The position numbers and the translations under genes are program-made. The notes beneath the pieces were generated by a model. It was not told the origin of the DNA. It searched no databases and worked only from the letters and a program-made list of their open reading frames with translations. Below are positions 10,390-24,219 of a stretch of DNA of 64,000 bases, one piece after another (position 1 is the stretch's first letter; every line of letters begins with the position of its first letter). Source of the DNA: Streptomyces sp. NBC_01314 (GTDB lineage Bacteria; Actinomycetota; Actinomycetes; Streptomycetales; Streptomycetaceae); the NCBI RefSeq assembly GCF_041435215.1, contig NZ_CP108394.1, forward strand, positions 4,526,001-4,590,000. The letters are read 5' to 3'.

Positions 10390-10935
10390 TCAGATTCCGC
10401 TGCTCGACGACGCCCCCGCGATCATCATGAGCATGATGAAGAAGACCCAGCCCGCCACGGAAAGCCAGCCGAGGATGATCCCGGCCAGGGCGAAGCCCTC
10501 GCCGCCCTCGCCCGTGCGCTTGATCTCGGAGCGGGCGGAGTGGCCGAGAATGACCGCCGGAATGCCGGTGAGCCCCAGCGTCATGGTGGTGAGGACACCG
10601 CACACCATGGAGCCGACGGCCTTGCCGTTGGTCGGTGGGGGCAGCACGGGCGCCGGCATGAAGGTTCTCGGAACCATGGGAGCCATGGCGGTCGGCTGCA
10701 TCCCTGAGGGGCCCTGGGGCAGGTCGGCGACCAGAAGGGACAGCTCCCCCACTGTGCGCGCCTTGTAGGCCCTCTCCACGCGCCTCTCGTACTCGTCCAT
10801 CGGAAGGCGGCCCTCGCTGAAGCCCGCCTTCAGTACATCCACAGCACGCTCACGGTCGGCATGTGCGGCGAGCAGCGAAGGACTATTGCCCTGCCCCTGC
10901 TGCCACGGAATCGGCTGCCACGACGGGTTCGACAC
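10390..10935 (-). CDS. DUF1707 and DUF4190 domain membrane protein
   Basis: A 181-residue protein. Residues about 15-65 (SPSLLAAHADRERAVDVLKAGFSEGRLPMDEYERRVERAYKART) match the DUF1707 domain, common at the N-terminus of actinobacterial membrane proteins. A proline-rich linker follows. Two hydrophobic helices (VGSMVCGVLTTMTLGLTG and IILGWLSVAGWVFFIMLMMI) flank the conserved VILGHSARSEIKRT, as in DUF4190. GTG at 10935 has GGGGGAG 8 bases upstream. It lies alone between rpoC and rpsL on the same strand. Function unknown. Confidence 0.85.
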   Translation of the reverse strand: MSNPSWQPIPWQQGQGNSPSLLAAHADRERAVDVLKAGFSEGRLPMDEYERRVERAYKARTVGELSLLVADLPQGPSGMQPTAMAPMVPRTFMPAPVLPPPTNGKAVGSMVCGVLTTMTLGLTGIPAVILGHSARSEIKRTGEGGEGFALAGIILGWLSVAGWVFFIMLMMIAGASSSSGI

Positions 10936-11057
10936 GAGAAACACTCCCCCGGACTGGTTGTTCGTCCATGATGCTCCAACGCACGCCCCACGGCACCGGT
11001 TCCCCGCCCCACTTTCGTCTCGGTTCTGCCACACCGGACGCCCGCGCCCACGCCGAA

Positions 11058-11083
11058 GGGCGGCCACCCGGAGGTGACCGCCC
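11058..11083 (-). terminator. Terminator after rpoC
   Basis: An 11-bp GC-rich stem with one G-U pair in the minus-strand RNA and a short loop begins about 29 bases after the rpoC stop. Confidence 0.75.
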
Positions 11084-11111
11084 CTCAACTCAAGCAACCG
11101 CAGCCGCTCGC

Positions 11112-15011
<3,900 letters not shown>

Positions 15012-15070
15012 TATGCGTCAATCCCTCTCAGGGTTGTAAGTCATGGGGTCTGATACGGGGGTCCTGGGGC

Positions 15071-15097
15071 CGGAGGCCTTCATCGCGAAGGCCTCCG
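15071..15097 (-). other. Intercistronic hairpin between rpoB and rpoC
   Basis: A perfect 11-bp stem (CGGAGGCCTTC with GAAGGCCTCCG) and 5-base loop sit between the rpoB stop and the rpoC start. It could be an RNA processing site, stability element or partial terminator. It cannot be a full terminator if rpoC depends on the upstream promoter. Confidence 0.6.
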
Positions 15098-15105
15098 AAC
15101 TCCCG

Positions 15106-18100
15106 TCAGACCTCTTCGACGCTGCTCGGCTCACGCCGGGACAGGTCGATGCCAAGCTCCTCCGCAGCGCGGAAGACGTCCTCGTCGGTGTCGCGCATCT
15201 CGATGGACATGCCGTCCGAGGACAGCACCTCCACGTTGAGGCACAGGGACTGCATCTCCTTGATGAGAACCTTGAAGGACTCGGGGATGCCGGGCTCGGG
15301 GATGTTCTCGCCCTTGACGATGGCCTCGTAGACCTTCACGCGGCCGGTCACGTCGTCGGACTTGATGGTCAGCAGCTCCTGGAGGGCGTACGCGGCGCCA
15401 TAAGCCTCCAGCGCCCACACCTCCATCTCACCGAAGCGCTGGCCACCGAACTGGGCCTTACCACCCAGCGGCTGCTGGGTGATCATCGAGTACGGACCGG
15501 TCGACCGGGCGTGCAGCTTGTCGTCGACCAGGTGGTGGAGCTTGAGGATGTACATGTAACCGATGGAGATCGGCTCCGGGAACGGCTCGCCGGAGCGGCC
15601 GTCGAACATCCTCGCCTTACCGGTCGGCTGCACCATGCGCTCGCCGTCGCGGTTCGGGATGGTGTGGTTCAGCAGACCCGCGAGCTCGTCCTCACGCGCA
15701 CCGTCGAAGACGGGGGTGGCGACGTTCGTGCCCGGGTCGACCTGGTCGGCGCCGATGACCTGCAGGCGCTTCGCCCAGTCCTCGCCGAGGCCGGAGACGT
15801 CCCAGCCGCGGCTGGCGAGCCAGCCGAGGTGGATCTCCAGAACCTGTCCCGGGTTCATTCGGGACGGCACACCCAGCGGGTTGAGGATGATGTCGACCGG
15901 GGTGCCGTCCTCCAGGAACGGCATGTCCTCGATCGGCAGGATCTTGGAGATGACACCCTTGTTGCCGTGACGGCCGGCGAGCTTGTCACCGTCGGTGATC
16001 TTGCGCTTCTGCGCCACGTACACGCGCACCAGCTGGTTCACACCGGGGGGAAGCTCGTCGCCCTCCTCGCGGTCGAAGACGCGGACGCCGATGACCTTGC
16101 CGATCTCGCCGTGCGGCACCTTCAGCGAGGTGTCACGGACCTCACGGGCCTTCTCGCCGAAGATCGCGCGGAGCAGACGCTCCTCGGGGGTCAGCTCGGT
16201 CTCACCCTTGGGCGTGACCTTGCCGACGAGGATGTCACCGGCGACGACCTCGGCACCGATACGGATGATGCCGCGCTCGTCGAGGTCGGCGAGGACCTCC
16301 TCGGAGACGTTCGGGATGTCCCGGGTGATCTCCTCGGGGCCGAGCTTGGTGTCACGGGCGTCGACCTCGTGCTCCTCGATGTGGATCGAGGAGAGGACGT
16401 CGTCCTGCACGAGGCGCTGCGACAGGATGATCGCGTCCTCGTAGTTGTGACCCTCCCACGGCATGAACGCCACGAGCAGGTTCTTGCCCAGCGCCATCTC
16501 GCCGTTCTCGGTGGCCGGACCGTCGGCCAGGACCTGGCCCTCGATGATCCGGTCGCCCTCGTTGACGATGACCTTCTGGTTGACCGAGGTGCCCTGGTTG
16601 GAACGGGCGAACTTGGCCAGGCGGTACGTGATGTACGTGCCGTCGTCGTTGGTGGTGGTGATGTAGTCCGCGGAGACCTCCTGGACCACACCCGCCTTCT
16701 CGGCCTTGACCACGTCGCCGGCGTCGACGGCGGAGCGGTACTCCATGCCGGTGCCGACGAGCGGGGCCTCGCTCTTGATGAGCGGCACGGCCTGACGCAT
16801 CATGTTCGCGCCCATGAGGGCACGGTTGGCGTCGTCGTGCTCCAGGAACGGGATCATCGCGGTCGCGACCGACACCATCTGGCGCGGCGAGACGTCCATG
16901 TAGTCCACGTCGTCACCGGGGACGTAGTCGACCTCGCCGCCACGACGGCGGACCAGGACGCGGTTCTCGGTGAAGCGCATGTCGTCGTCGAGCGTGGCGT
17001 TGGCCTGCGCGATGACGAAGCGGTCCTCTTCGTCGGCCGTCAGGTAGTCGACCTCGTCTGTGACGACGTCGCCGTCGACCTTGCGGTAAGGCGTCTCCAC
17101 GAAACCGAACGCGTTGACGCGGCCGTAGGAGGCGAGCGAACCGATCAGACCGATGTTCGGGCCTTCGGGCGTCTCGATCGGACACATGCGCCCGTAGTGG
17201 GACGGGTGCACGTCACGGACCTCGAAGCCGGCCCGCTCACGGGAGAGACCACCCGGGCCAAGAGCCGACAGACGGCGCTTGTGGGTGAGACCCGACAGCG
17301 GGTTGTTCTGGTCCATGAACTGCGACAGCTGGCTGGTACCGAAGAACTCCTTGATGGAGGCGACGACCGGCCGGATGTTGATCAGGGTCTGCGGCGTGAT
17401 CGCCTCGACGTCCTGGGTCGTCATGCGCTCGCGGACGACACGCTCCATACGCGCCAGACCCGTACGGACCTGGTTCTGGATGAGCTCGCCGACACTGCGC
17501 AGACGACGGTTGCCGAAGTGGTCGATGTCGTCGGTCTCGACGACGATCGACGTGCCGTTGTCGGAGGTCGTCTCGGTCTCGCCGGCGTGCAGCTTGACCA
17601 GGTACCTGATCGTCGCGATGACGTCCTCGACGGTCAGGACGCCCGCGTTGAGCGGAGCCTCCCCACCCAGCTTCTTGTTGACCTTGTAACGGCCGACCTT
17701 CGCGAGGTCGTAGCGCTTCGGGTTGAAGTACAGGTTCTCCAGAAGCGTCTGCGCGGCCTCACGCGTGGGGGGCTCGCCCGGACGCAGCTTGCGGTAGATG
17801 TCGAGCAGCGCGTCGTCCTGCCCCTGGGTGTGATCCTTCTCCAGGGTGGCGCGCATGGACTCGTACTCGCCGAACTCCTCCAGGATCTGCTCGGTGGTCC
17901 AGCCGAGTGCCTTGAGAAGGACGGTCACGGACTGCTTGCGCTTGCGGTCGATACGTACACCGACCATGTCGCGCTTGTCGATCTCCATCTCCAGCCAGGC
18001 ACCCCGGGAAGGGATGATCTTGGCGGAGAAGATGTCCTTGTCGGACGTCTTGTCGATGGAGGAGTCGAAGTAGACACCGGGCGAACGGACCAGCTGGGAC

Positions 18101-18591
18101 ACCACGACACGCTCGGTGCCGTTGATCACGAAGGTGCCCTTGTGGGTCATGAGCGGGAAGTCGCCCATGAAGACCGTCTGGGACTTGATCTCACCGGTCT
18201 CGTTGTTGGTGAACTCGGCCGTGACGAAGAGCGGGGCCGCGTACGTGAAGTCGCGGTCCTTGCACTCGTCGATGCTGTTCTTCGGCGGCTCGAAACGGTG
18301 GTCGCGGAACGTCAGTGACATCGACCCGGAGAAGTCCTCGATCGGGGAGATCTCCTCGAAGATCTCCTCCAGACCGGACTTGGTGGGGACGTCCTGTCCG
18401 TTCTCCAGAGCCTCCTCGACCCGACTCTGCCAGGCGGCGTTCCCGAGCAGCCAGTCGAAGCTCTCGGTCTGCAGCGCGAGCAGGTTGGGAACCTCGAGAG
18501 GCTCCTTGATCTTTGCAAAAGAGATGCGCAGCGGGGCAGTGCTGGCGGCGGGGTTCGTATTCGAGGTCGAGGCGTTGCGCGAGGCGGCCAA
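15106..18591 (-). CDS. rpoB: RNA polymerase beta subunit
   Basis: A 1161-residue beta subunit. The start is TTG at 18591 (product [12 protein letters not shown]), with GGAAGGA upstream and matching the usual Streptomyces length; an ATG 30 bases upstream is not needed. The rifampicin pocket reads wild type ([20 protein letters not shown] then [11 protein letters not shown]), with Asp, His and Ser at the usual resistance positions. Other landmarks are [38 protein letters not shown] and GNKGVISKI. It has its own promoter and also receives read-through from rplL past an attenuator-like hairpin. Confidence 0.99.
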   Translation of the reverse strand: MAASRNASTSNTNPAASTAPLRISFAKIKEPLEVPNLLALQTESFDWLLGNAAWQSRVEEALENGQDVPTKSGLEEIFEEISPIEDFSGSMSLTFRDHRFEPPKNSIDECKDRDFTYAAPLFVTAEFTNNETGEIKSQTVFMGDFPLMTHKGTFVINGTERVVVSQLVRSPGVYFDSSIDKTSDKDIFSAKIIPSRGAWLEMEIDKRDMVGVRIDRKRKQSVTVLLKALGWTTEQILEEFGEYESMRATLEKDHTQGQDDALLDIYRKLRPGEPPTREAAQTLLENLYFNPKRYDLAKVGRYKVNKKLGGEAPLNAGVLTVEDVIATIRYLVKLHAGETETTSDNGTSIVVETDDIDHFGNRRLRSVGELIQNQVRTGLARMERVVRERMTTQDVEAITPQTLINIRPVVASIKEFFGTSQLSQFMDQNNPLSGLTHKRRLSALGPGGLSRERAGFEVRDVHPSHYGRMCPIETPEGPNIGLIGSLASYGRVNAFGFVETPYRKVDGDVVTDEVDYLTADEEDRFVIAQANATLDDDMRFTENRVLVRRRGGEVDYVPGDDVDYMDVSPRQMVSVATAMIPFLEHDDANRALMGANMMRQAVPLIKSEAPLVGTGMEYRSAVDAGDVVKAEKAGVVQEVSADYITTTNDDGTYITYRLAKFARSNQGTSVNQKVIVNEGDRIIEGQVLADGPATENGEMALGKNLLVAFMPWEGHNYEDAIILSQRLVQDDVLSSIHIEEHEVDARDTKLGPEEITRDIPNVSEEVLADLDERGIIRIGAEVVAGDILVGKVTPKGETELTPEERLLRAIFGEKAREVRDTSLKVPHGEIGKVIGVRVFDREEGDELPPGVNQLVRVYVAQKRKITDGDKLAGRHGNKGVISKILPIEDMPFLEDGTPVDIILNPLGVPSRMNPGQVLEIHLGWLASRGWDVSGLGEDWAKRLQVIGADQVDPGTNVATPVFDGAREDELAGLLNHTIPNRDGERMVQPTGKARMFDGRSGEPFPEPISIGYMYILKLHHLVDDKLHARSTGPYSMITQQPLGGKAQFGGQRFGEMEVWALEAYGAAYALQELLTIKSDDVTGRVKVYEAIVKGENIPEPGIPESFKVLIKEMQSLCLNVEVLSSDGMSIEMRDTDEDVFRAAEELGIDLSRREPSSVEEV

Positions 18592-18777
18592 GAGGGGGTC
18601 CTTCCGAGGGCTCGGACTCACTACGCGCGTACCGGCCCCTCAATCCTGCGCAAAGAGAGCAGGCTGTTCCTGATCTGACCGAAAGGCCAGGTCGGGAATG
18701 GTCTGTTCGTCGATGCTCAAGTGAGGGCATGCCCCTGGTGACGGGCAGGGGACAGCTAACAGGCAGCGCAAAGGGTC

Positions 18778-18806
18778 AGTGTAGCCACTTGGCACACTGA
18801 TGTCCA
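18778..18806 (-). promoter_or_regulatory. Promoter of rpoBC
   Basis: Minus-strand TGGACA (18806-18801), a 17-base spacer and TACACT (18783-18778) resemble a vegetative promoter. The predicted start near 18771 gives a leader of about 180 nt before rpoB. Confidence 0.65.
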
Positions 18807-19101
18807 GTGCGGGTTTTTTGAGACCCTCGTTGTTCTCGACACCTACGCAAGCCCACGCCCTCAATGCACGTTGATACTGCCCTCTTCGCCGTCGATCCAT
18901 GCCTCGGAGTCCGGATCGGTGTGACGACGCGTCCTGAGAATTGCGCGCTGCGTGCCGTTCGTCAAGGCCCCTCATGCCCGATCCGGGTGCCGCGATCGTC
19001 ACTCGCGGCTCGTCACCTGGGGCGTTCGGAGGCACAACGAAGATCACCATACTCGTCGCCACCGGCAGTGCAAGGCAGCCGTCCCTCGACGTCCCGGAAC
19101 G
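18807..19101. other. Non-coding upstream part of the rplL-rpoB gap
   Basis: Together with the promoter and attenuator this makes a 648-base gene-free gap between rplL and rpoB. I see no convincing gene in either strand of this part. It probably carries read-through RNA from rplL. Confidence 0.6.
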
Positions 19102-19139
19102 CCGAAAGGCGACCACCCAGTTGGGTGATCGCCCTTCGG
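19102..19139 (-). terminator. rplL-rpoB attenuator hairpin
   Basis: In the minus-strand RNA a 17-bp stem with two G-U pairs closes a 4-base loop about 100 bases past the rplL stop. Its position matches the partial terminator that lets some transcription from rplJL continue into rpoBC in many bacteria. Confidence 0.75.
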
Positions 19140-19239
19140 TACGTTCGCGTTACAGCCTCGAACGAGTTTTTGACACTCGTCCCGAAACTGTCTCGCAGGA
19201 TCCTCGCGGATCCAGGAGTGCTGGCGGACCAGCGAGGCC

Positions 19240-19623
19240 TTACTTGACCTCGACGGAGGCGCCGGCGCCCTTGAGGGACTCGGCAGCCTTCTCGGCGGCC
19301 TCCTTGGCGACCTTCTCGAGAACGGCCTTCGGGGCGCCGTCCACGAGGTCCTTGGCCTCCTTCAGGCCCAGGGAGGTCAGCTCACGCACGACCTTGATGA
19401 CCTGGATCTTCTTCTCGCCGGCACCCGTGAGGATGACGTCGAACTCGTCCTGCTCCTCGACCGCGTCGACCGGGGCGCCGGGGGCACCCGGGGCGGCGAC
19501 GGCGACAGCGGCGGCAGCGGTGACGTCGAACTTGTCCTCGAACGCCTTCACGAACTCGGAGAGCTCGATGAGGGTCATCTCCTCGAACTGCGCGAGCAGG
19601 TCTTCCTGGCTGAGCTTCGCCAT
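19240..19623 (-). CDS. rplL: 50S ribosomal protein L7/L12
   Basis: A 127-residue stalk protein that recruits translational GTPases. The N-terminal dimerisation domain ([20 protein letters not shown]) is joined by an Ala/Pro/Gly hinge to the C-terminal factor-binding domain ([38 protein letters not shown]). ATG at 19623 gives the family start MAKLSQ and has GGAAGGA upstream. It is cotranscribed with rplJ, 126 bases upstream. Confidence 0.98.
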   Translation of the reverse strand: MAKLSQEDLLAQFEEMTLIELSEFVKAFEDKFDVTAAAAVAVAAPGAPGAPVDAVEEQDEFDVILTGAGEKKIQVIKVVRELTSLGLKEAKDLVDGAPKAVLEKVAKEAAEKAAESLKGAGASVEVK

Positions 19624-19749
19624 GATGGGCGATCCTTCCACTAATTCGGCTGGTGCCGGTATGTACATGTCTGGCGGGCGTACGATCGGCCCGCTACGAC
19701 CGTTGCCTCAGGCGCGAAGCCTCAGGCGGCGGTCATTTCGCGAGCCGAG

Positions 19750-20280
19750 TTACTCGGCACCGCCCTGCTCGTCCTGCTTGGCGCGAAGGGCGTCCACGGT
19801 GCGGACGAGCTTCGAGGGAAGCGCCTTGAAGAGGGATGCAGTCTGGGACTGCTTGCCCTTGAAGGCACCCGCCAGCTTGGAGAGCAGAACCTCGCGGGAC
19901 TCGAGGTCCGCAAGCTTCTTGATCTCGTCGGCGGACAGCGCCTTGCCGTCAAGGACACCGCCCTTGATGACGAGGTTCGGGTTGTCCTTGGCGAAGTCAC
20001 GAAGACCCTTCGCCGACGTCACCGGGTCACCGGTGATGAAGGCGACTGCCGTCGGACCGTTGAACAGGTCGTCGAGCGTCGAGATCCCGGCCTCGTTGGC
20101 CGCAATCTTGGTCAGCGTGTTCTTCACCACGGCGTACTGGGCGTTCTCACCGAGCGAACGACGCAGCGTCTTGAGCTGCGCCACGGTGAGACCCCGGTAC
20201 TCGGTCAGCACGGCGGCATTCGAGCTACGGAACTGCTCCGTGAGCTCGGCCACCGCGGCAGCCTTGTCGGGCCTTGCCAT
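19750..20280 (-). CDS. rplJ: 50S ribosomal protein L10
   Basis: A 176-residue protein that anchors L7/L12 to the ribosome. It starts [17 protein letters not shown] at ATG 20280, with GGAGG upstream. Typical segments: [32 protein letters not shown] and [19 protein letters not shown]. The C-terminal helix that binds L12 dimers follows. The L10-L12 complex normally represses its own mRNA through the leader, and the 230-nt leader here is rich in stem-loops. Confidence 0.98.
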   Translation of the reverse strand: MARPDKAAAVAELTEQFRSSNAAVLTEYRGLTVAQLKTLRRSLGENAQYAVVKNTLTKIAANEAGISTLDDLFNGPTAVAFITGDPVTSAKGLRDFAKDNPNLVIKGGVLDGKALSADEIKKLADLESREVLLSKLAGAFKGKQSQTASLFKALPSKLVRTVDALRAKQDEQGGAE

Positions 20281-20514
20281 AGAGCGTCGGCCTCCTTCCG
20301 GGTGATGAGGACCGCTCGGAAGGGGCTGGGAAAACGAAACGCCCCGGCGCAGGCGCTCGGGGCGTGGCTCGACCGGACGAATCCCGTACGAAGACGGAAC
20401 CGGACCGGGAGCAACTTCCACAGACACCTGCGCGGGTCGTCCGCAGTTCAGCGGATCCTTCGGTCACCGTGCCCTCTCACAAGCACACGGCGACGACCAG
20501 CGGTCTTTGGCTTC
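20281..20514 (-). ncRNA. Probable L10 leader (autoregulatory mRNA leader of rplJL)
   Basis: The region between the predicted transcription start (about 20514) and rplJ is free of genes and contains several GC stems, the clearest being CGCCCCG pairing with CGGGGCG around 20340-20366. Position matches the L10 leader family, to which the L10-L12 complex binds. I did not fold the sequence or confirm the kink-turn. Confidence 0.5.
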
Positions 20515-20520
20515 TTCGGA

Positions 20521-20550
20521 AGAGTACGGGACCGTATCCCTGTCAAGCAA
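20521..20550 (-). promoter_or_regulatory. Candidate promoter of rplJ-rplL
   Basis: Minus-strand TTGCTT (20550-20545), an 18-base spacer and TACTCT (20526-20521). An overlapping TTGACA (20546-20541) would give only 14 bases. The site lies between the upstream lipoprotein stop and rplJ. Confidence 0.5.
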
Positions 20551-20572
20551 ATCCGGTCCCGAGGGCGGCCGC

Positions 20573-21469
20573 TCAGCCCTCTTGGGCCCTGTCCACCAGC
20601 TCCCCGAGGTCCACGGTGTCCTCGGCCGCCGGGGTCTCGACGGTCACCGGCCGGTCCACCTCCATAAGGGTGACGGTCATATCGAGCGGGCCGCCGTCGA
20701 CCATGCGCCCCTCCTTCAGGGCGAGGGTCTCGCCCCGGAGGCGGTACTGCTTGGCGCGGCCGTCGCCGTCGACCCACAGGTCCACGGTGAGCGTGTCGTC
20801 GACACCCAGCGCCATGAACTGGTCGAGGCTGTCCGTCCGCAGGTCCCGGGTGGCCTTGTCCCCGGCGGCCGTCTGGGCGGCCCGCAGGCCCTTCGTCGTG
20901 ACCGTTCCCCGGTAGTGCGTGGTCTCGCTGCCGTCGACGGTCTCCGCACCCACCTCCCGCACGTCCTTCGACCCGGTCAGGATCGTGGACTGCGGCAGCG
21001 GGCTCACCTGCAACGGGCCGGGCAGGACGCCGTAGGTGTTGTTGTCGGCAGCGCCACGGCCCCACACGGCCGGCCCGGCGCTGACCCACTCCTTGTCCGC
21101 CGGAGCGCCGATGGCGGCGGTGTCGCCCTCGGCGTACAGCACATCGTCGGCGTAGCGCACCTGCATGGGCTTGTCCTCGCTCTCGCCCAGCCCCGTCAGC
21201 TCCATGCTCATGGCGGACGGCCGCACGGTCATGGACGCCTCGGCCCGCACCTTCCCGTGCTCGGGCAGCGTCCCGGTCACCCGGTAGCGCAGGGATTCGA
21301 CCTCCGCCGTCCTTCCCGCGGCCCGTGCCACAGCCTCGGCGGGCGTCCTCGGTGCCGCCTCCGCCTCCGCTTCCGTGCCGCAGGCGGTGGCAGCGCCCAG
21401 CAGCGCGGCGACGACGGCGATGCCGACGGCTCTACGACGACGTACGGAGCCGCGCGCGGCCAACCTCAT
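20573..21469 (-). CDS. Putative lipoprotein between rplA and rplJ
   Basis: A 298-residue secreted protein. It has an Arg-rich start, hydrophobic segment (AVGIAVVAALLGAATAC) and lipobox-like Cys, then EAEAEAAPRT. The mature part alternates beta-strand-like segments (SLRYRVTGTL, KVRAEASMTV, PMQVRYADDVLYAEGD) and ends PAAEDTVDLGELVDRAQ. This resembles the LppX/LprG-type lipoproteins of actinobacteria, tentatively. ATG at 21469 has AGGGGGA upstream. It interrupts the ribosomal genes, which Streptomyces tolerates here. Ligand unknown. Confidence 0.8.
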   Translation of the reverse strand: MRLAARGSVRRRRAVGIAVVAALLGAATACGTEAEAEAAPRTPAEAVARAAGRTAEVESLRYRVTGTLPEHGKVRAEASMTVRPSAMSMELTGLGESEDKPMQVRYADDVLYAEGDTAAIGAPADKEWVSAGPAVWGRGAADNNTYGVLPGPLQVSPLPQSTILTGSKDVREVGAETVDGSETTHYRGTVTTKGLRAAQTAAGDKATRDLRTDSLDQFMALGVDDTLTVDLWVDGDGRAKQYRLRGETLALKEGRMVDGGPLDMTVTLMEVDRPVTVETPAAEDTVDLGELVDRAQEG

Positions 21470-21765
21470 GTGTCCCCCTGGAACCTCACGCCCCACATCT
21501 GTGGGACGGCAGGACACTAGCGCCGCCGGGTCGCGCTTGTCGTCCGATTTCAGCTCGCCGACAGGGAGCTCATCAGGTCCCTGTGGTCGACGGTCCGGTC
21601 GGCCGGCGGCTCCTCGGTGGACCTGTCCGTGCGCTTCAGGACCGCGAAGGGGTCGCCTCCGCCGTCCTCGCCCGGCTCCGGGTGCCCACAGGCGTCACCC
21701 CGGTCGGCGCGGCCGACTCGCGCGCGGGCCCACCCGTGTGCCGGAACGGCCCGTATGCCGAAAAG
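21470..21765. other. Gap between lipoprotein gene and rplA terminator
   Basis: No intact gene is seen. On the minus strand, bases 21550-21780 are open. The last 30 or so residues (TDRSTEEPPADRTVDHRDLM) faintly echo the tail of the adjacent lipoprotein (VDRPVTVETPAAEDTVDLGE), so this may be a decayed paralogue. The similarity is weak. Confidence 0.25.
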
Positions 21766-21803
21766 GGACGAGCCCCGCACCTCGAAAGGTGCGGGGCTCG
21801 TCC
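21766..21803 (-). terminator. Terminator after rplA
   Basis: A perfect 17-bp stem (21766-21782 with 21787-21803) closed by a CGAA tetraloop lies 44 bases past the rplA stop. It separates rplKA from the lipoprotein gene. Confidence 0.9.
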
Positions 21804-21846
21804 TCGGGCTGTGCGTCCGCGACGCGGCTGCCGGTGAGCTCGGGGC

Positions 21847-22572
21847 TCAGACGGCGGCCGGGTCCTCCTCGACAAGGAGGTTGCGCGTGCGGTTCGAGTC
21901 CAGCGGGATGCCGGGGCCGATCGTGGTGCTGAGCGCGGCCTTCCGGATGTAGCGCCCCTTGGCGGCCGACGGCTTCAGACGGAGGATCTCCTCCAGCGCC
22001 GCGGCGTAGTTCTCCACCAGCTTGGTGTCGTCGAACGACGTCTTGCCGATGATGAAGTGCAGGTTCGAGTGCTTGTCGACGCGGAACTCGATCTTGCCGC
22101 CCTTGATGTCGTTGACGGCCTTCACGACGTCCGGGGTCACGGTGCCGGTCTTGGGGTTCGGCATCAGACCACGGGGACCGAGCACGCGGCCGAGGCGGCC
22201 GACCTTGCCCATGAGGTCCGGGGTGGCGACGACGGCGTCGAAGTCCAGACGGCCCTTCGCCACCTCGTCGATCAGTTCGTCGGAGCCGACGATGTCGGCG
22301 CCGGCGGCGGTCGCGGCCTCGGCACGGTCACCGGTCGCGAAGACCAGGACCCGGGCGGTCTTACCGGTGCCGTGCGGGAGGTTCACGGTGCCACGGACCA
22401 TCTGGTCGGCCTTGCGCGGGTCGACACCCAGACGGAAGGCGACCTCGACGGTGCCGTCGAACTTGGACGTGGAGGTCTCCTTGGCGAGACGGACGGCCTC
22501 GAGCGGGGCGTAGAACTTGTCCCGGTCGATCTTGGCGTCCGCAGCGCGGAGAGCCTTGCTGCGCTTGCTCAC
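21847..22572 (-). CDS. rplA: 50S ribosomal protein L1
   Basis: A 241-residue protein of the mobile L1 stalk of 23S rRNA. GTG at 22572 (product [18 protein letters not shown]) has AGGAG five bases upstream; further upstream in-frame codons are not family sequence. Landmarks: [40 protein letters not shown] and [19 protein letters not shown]. It follows rplK by 103 bases. L1 is the usual translational repressor of the L11 operon. No target site was confirmed. Confidence 0.98.
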   Translation of the reverse strand: MSKRSKALRAADAKIDRDKFYAPLEAVRLAKETSTSKFDGTVEVAFRLGVDPRKADQMVRGTVNLPHGTGKTARVLVFATGDRAEAATAAGADIVGSDELIDEVAKGRLDFDAVVATPDLMGKVGRLGRVLGPRGLMPNPKTGTVTPDVVKAVNDIKGGKIEFRVDKHSNLHFIIGKTSFDDTKLVENYAAALEEILRLKPSAAKGRYIRKAALSTTIGPGIPLDSNRTRNLLVEEDPAAV

Positions 22573-22675
22573 AACTGCTCCTGTGTGTTCTGAAAGGAGT
22601 CGTGGTACGGGCCGAGCAGGCCCTGCCACGCACGGCTGCGCGTACGGCAGCCGCAGGGTTCTACGAAGGTGGGGC

Positions 22676-23110
22676 TCAGCCCTCGACCGTGATGCCCATG
22701 GAACGGGCGGTGCCGGCGATGATCTTCGACGCGGCGTCCAGGTCGTTGGCGTTCAGGTCGGGAAGCTTGGTCGTGGCGATCTCACGGACCTGCGCCTGGG
22801 TGATCTTGGCGACCTTGGTCTTGTGCGGCTCGCCGGAGCCCTTCTCGACACCCGCGGCCTTGAGGATCATCTTCGCGGCCGGCGGCGTCTTGGTGATGAA
22901 GGTGAAGGAGCGGTCCTCGTAGACCGTGATCTCCACCGGGATCACCCAGCCACGCTGCGACTCGGTCGCGGCGTTGTAGGCCTTGCAGAACTCCATGATG
23001 TTGACGCCGTGCTGACCGAGCGCGGGGCCGACCGGCGGGGCGGGGTTCGCCGCACCGGCGTTGATCTGGAGCTTGATGAGCCCCGTGACCTTCTTCTTCT
23101 TGGGAGGCAT
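22676..23110 (-). CDS. rplK: 50S ribosomal protein L11
   Basis: A 144-residue protein that binds the GTPase-associated region of 23S rRNA. It starts [19 protein letters not shown] at ATG 23110. Conserved parts: [40 protein letters not shown] and the C-terminal domain ending [11 protein letters not shown]. The N-terminal proline-rich region is the thiopeptide-binding face. Preceded by a terminator for nusG and a promoter-like sequence, so rplK-rplA may form their own transcript. Confidence 0.98.
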
Positions 23111-23181
23111 TGCTCTCCGGGTCCTTTCGATTCGAGTGCACCTCCACCCAGGTCGCGTCCCGGATGAAGGCATACCGCACA

Positions 23182-23209
23182 ACGATAACGGGTATGGATG
23201 CGCGGCCAA
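23182..23209 (-). promoter_or_regulatory. Candidate promoter of rplKA
   Basis: Minus-strand TTGGCC (23209-23204), 16-base spacer, TATCGT (23187-23182), directly after the nusG terminator. The leader to rplK would be about 65 nt. Confidence 0.4.
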
Positions 23210-23253
23210 AAACCGAGCAGGTCAGACAAGCTTTTGACAGCCCGTCTGACCTG
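23207..23253 (-). terminator. Rho-independent terminator after nusG
   Basis: Minus-strand CAGGTCAGAC and GTCTGACCTG form a 10-bp stem around a 16-base loop, followed within 5 bases by TTTTT. A T-tract this clear is unusual in a genome of this composition. Confidence 0.75.
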
Positions 23254-23290
23254 GTCGGAAGCGGTGGGTCCAGAAGGAGCCGGTACTGGC

Positions 23291-24142
23291 CTAGTTCTTC
23301 TGGATCTGGTCGAACGACAGCTCGACCGGGGTCTCGCGGCCGAAGATCTCGACGAGACCCTTGACCTTCTTCGAGTCCGCGTTGATCTCGTTGATGGTCG
23401 CCTGCAGCGTGGCGAACGGGCCGTCGGTGACGGTGACCGAGTCGCCGACCTCGAAGTCGAGCACCTGGACCTCGAGCTTGCGGGCGGGAGCCGGCTTGCC
23501 CTCGGCCTCGGCCGCCTCGCGGGCCGCCTTCTCCTCCGCCTCCGGCGCGAGCATCTTGACGATCTCGTCCAGGGTCAGCGGATACGGGTCGTAGGCGTTG
23601 CCCACGAAGCCGGTGACGCCGGGGGTGTTGCGGACGACGCCCCAGGACTCGTTCGTCAGGTCCATGCGGACGAGAACGTACCCGGGAAGCTTGTTCTGGC
23701 GAATCGTCTTGCGCTCGCCGTTCTTGATCTGCGCGACCTCTTCCTGCGGCACCTCGGCCTGGAAGATGAAGTCCTCGACGTTCAGCGAGACGGCGCGCTG
23801 TTCGAGGTTGGTCTTCACGCGGTTCTCGTAGCCGGCGTACGTGTGGATGACGTACCACTCACCGGGCAGGGCGCGCAGTTCCTCACGCAGGGCCTCGACG
23901 GGGTCGACCGGCTCGGTCTCCTCCTCGACGGCCTCTTCGGCTGCGTCCTCGTCCTCGGATTCGCCGGAGTCCTCGTCTTCGGAGTCGTCCTCGACGTGCA
24001 CGGCCTCTTCCTCGGCCGGCTCCCCCGCCTCGGCCTCGGCAGCCTCGACCTCGTCGGCCTCGTCCGCTCCCTCGACGATGTCGAGCTCATCATCCACGGA
24101 CTCGTCCGGCTCGATGGCGTCGTTCAGGTTCGGGTCAGACAC
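23291..24142 (-). CDS. nusG: Transcription termination/antitermination factor NusG
   Basis: A 283-residue protein that binds RNA polymerase and links it to Rho or the ribosome. The first 90 or so residues are a very acidic Glu/Asp-rich extension, usual in actinobacteria. The NGN domain follows ([42 protein letters not shown]), then the KOW domain ([21 protein letters not shown]) and a C-terminus ending [13 protein letters not shown] at 24142 has AGGAAG upstream. It lies 77 bases after secE and precedes rplK, the classic order. Confidence 0.97.
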   Translation of the reverse strand: MSDPNLNDAIEPDESVDDELDIVEGADEADEVEAAEAEAGEPAEEEAVHVEDDSEDEDSGESEDEDAAEEAVEEETEPVDPVEALREELRALPGEWYVIHTYAGYENRVKTNLEQRAVSLNVEDFIFQAEVPQEEVAQIKNGERKTIRQNKLPGYVLVRMDLTNESWGVVRNTPGVTGFVGNAYDPYPLTLDEIVKMLAPEAEEKAAREAAEAEGKPAPARKLEVQVLDFEVGDSVTVTDGPFATLQATINEINADSKKVKGLVEIFGRETPVELSFDQIQKN

Positions 24143-24185
24143 GTGGCTGCTTCTTCCTGGATACATGGGGGTGGAACACGCGAAA

Positions 24186-24209
24186 GGGGCGCCAGGTTAC
24201 GGCGCCCTT
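24186..24209 (-). other. Small hairpin between secE and nusG
   Basis: A stem of 7-9 bp (GGGCGCC with GGCGCCC) around a 7-base loop lies in the 77-base gap. It may be a processing or attenuation element. Confidence 0.35.
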
Positions 24210-24219
24210 CGCTTTCGGC

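Noticed and set aside
15043..18318. Plus-strand open frame of 1091 codons opposite rpoB
   Set aside because: Antisense shadow of rpoB.
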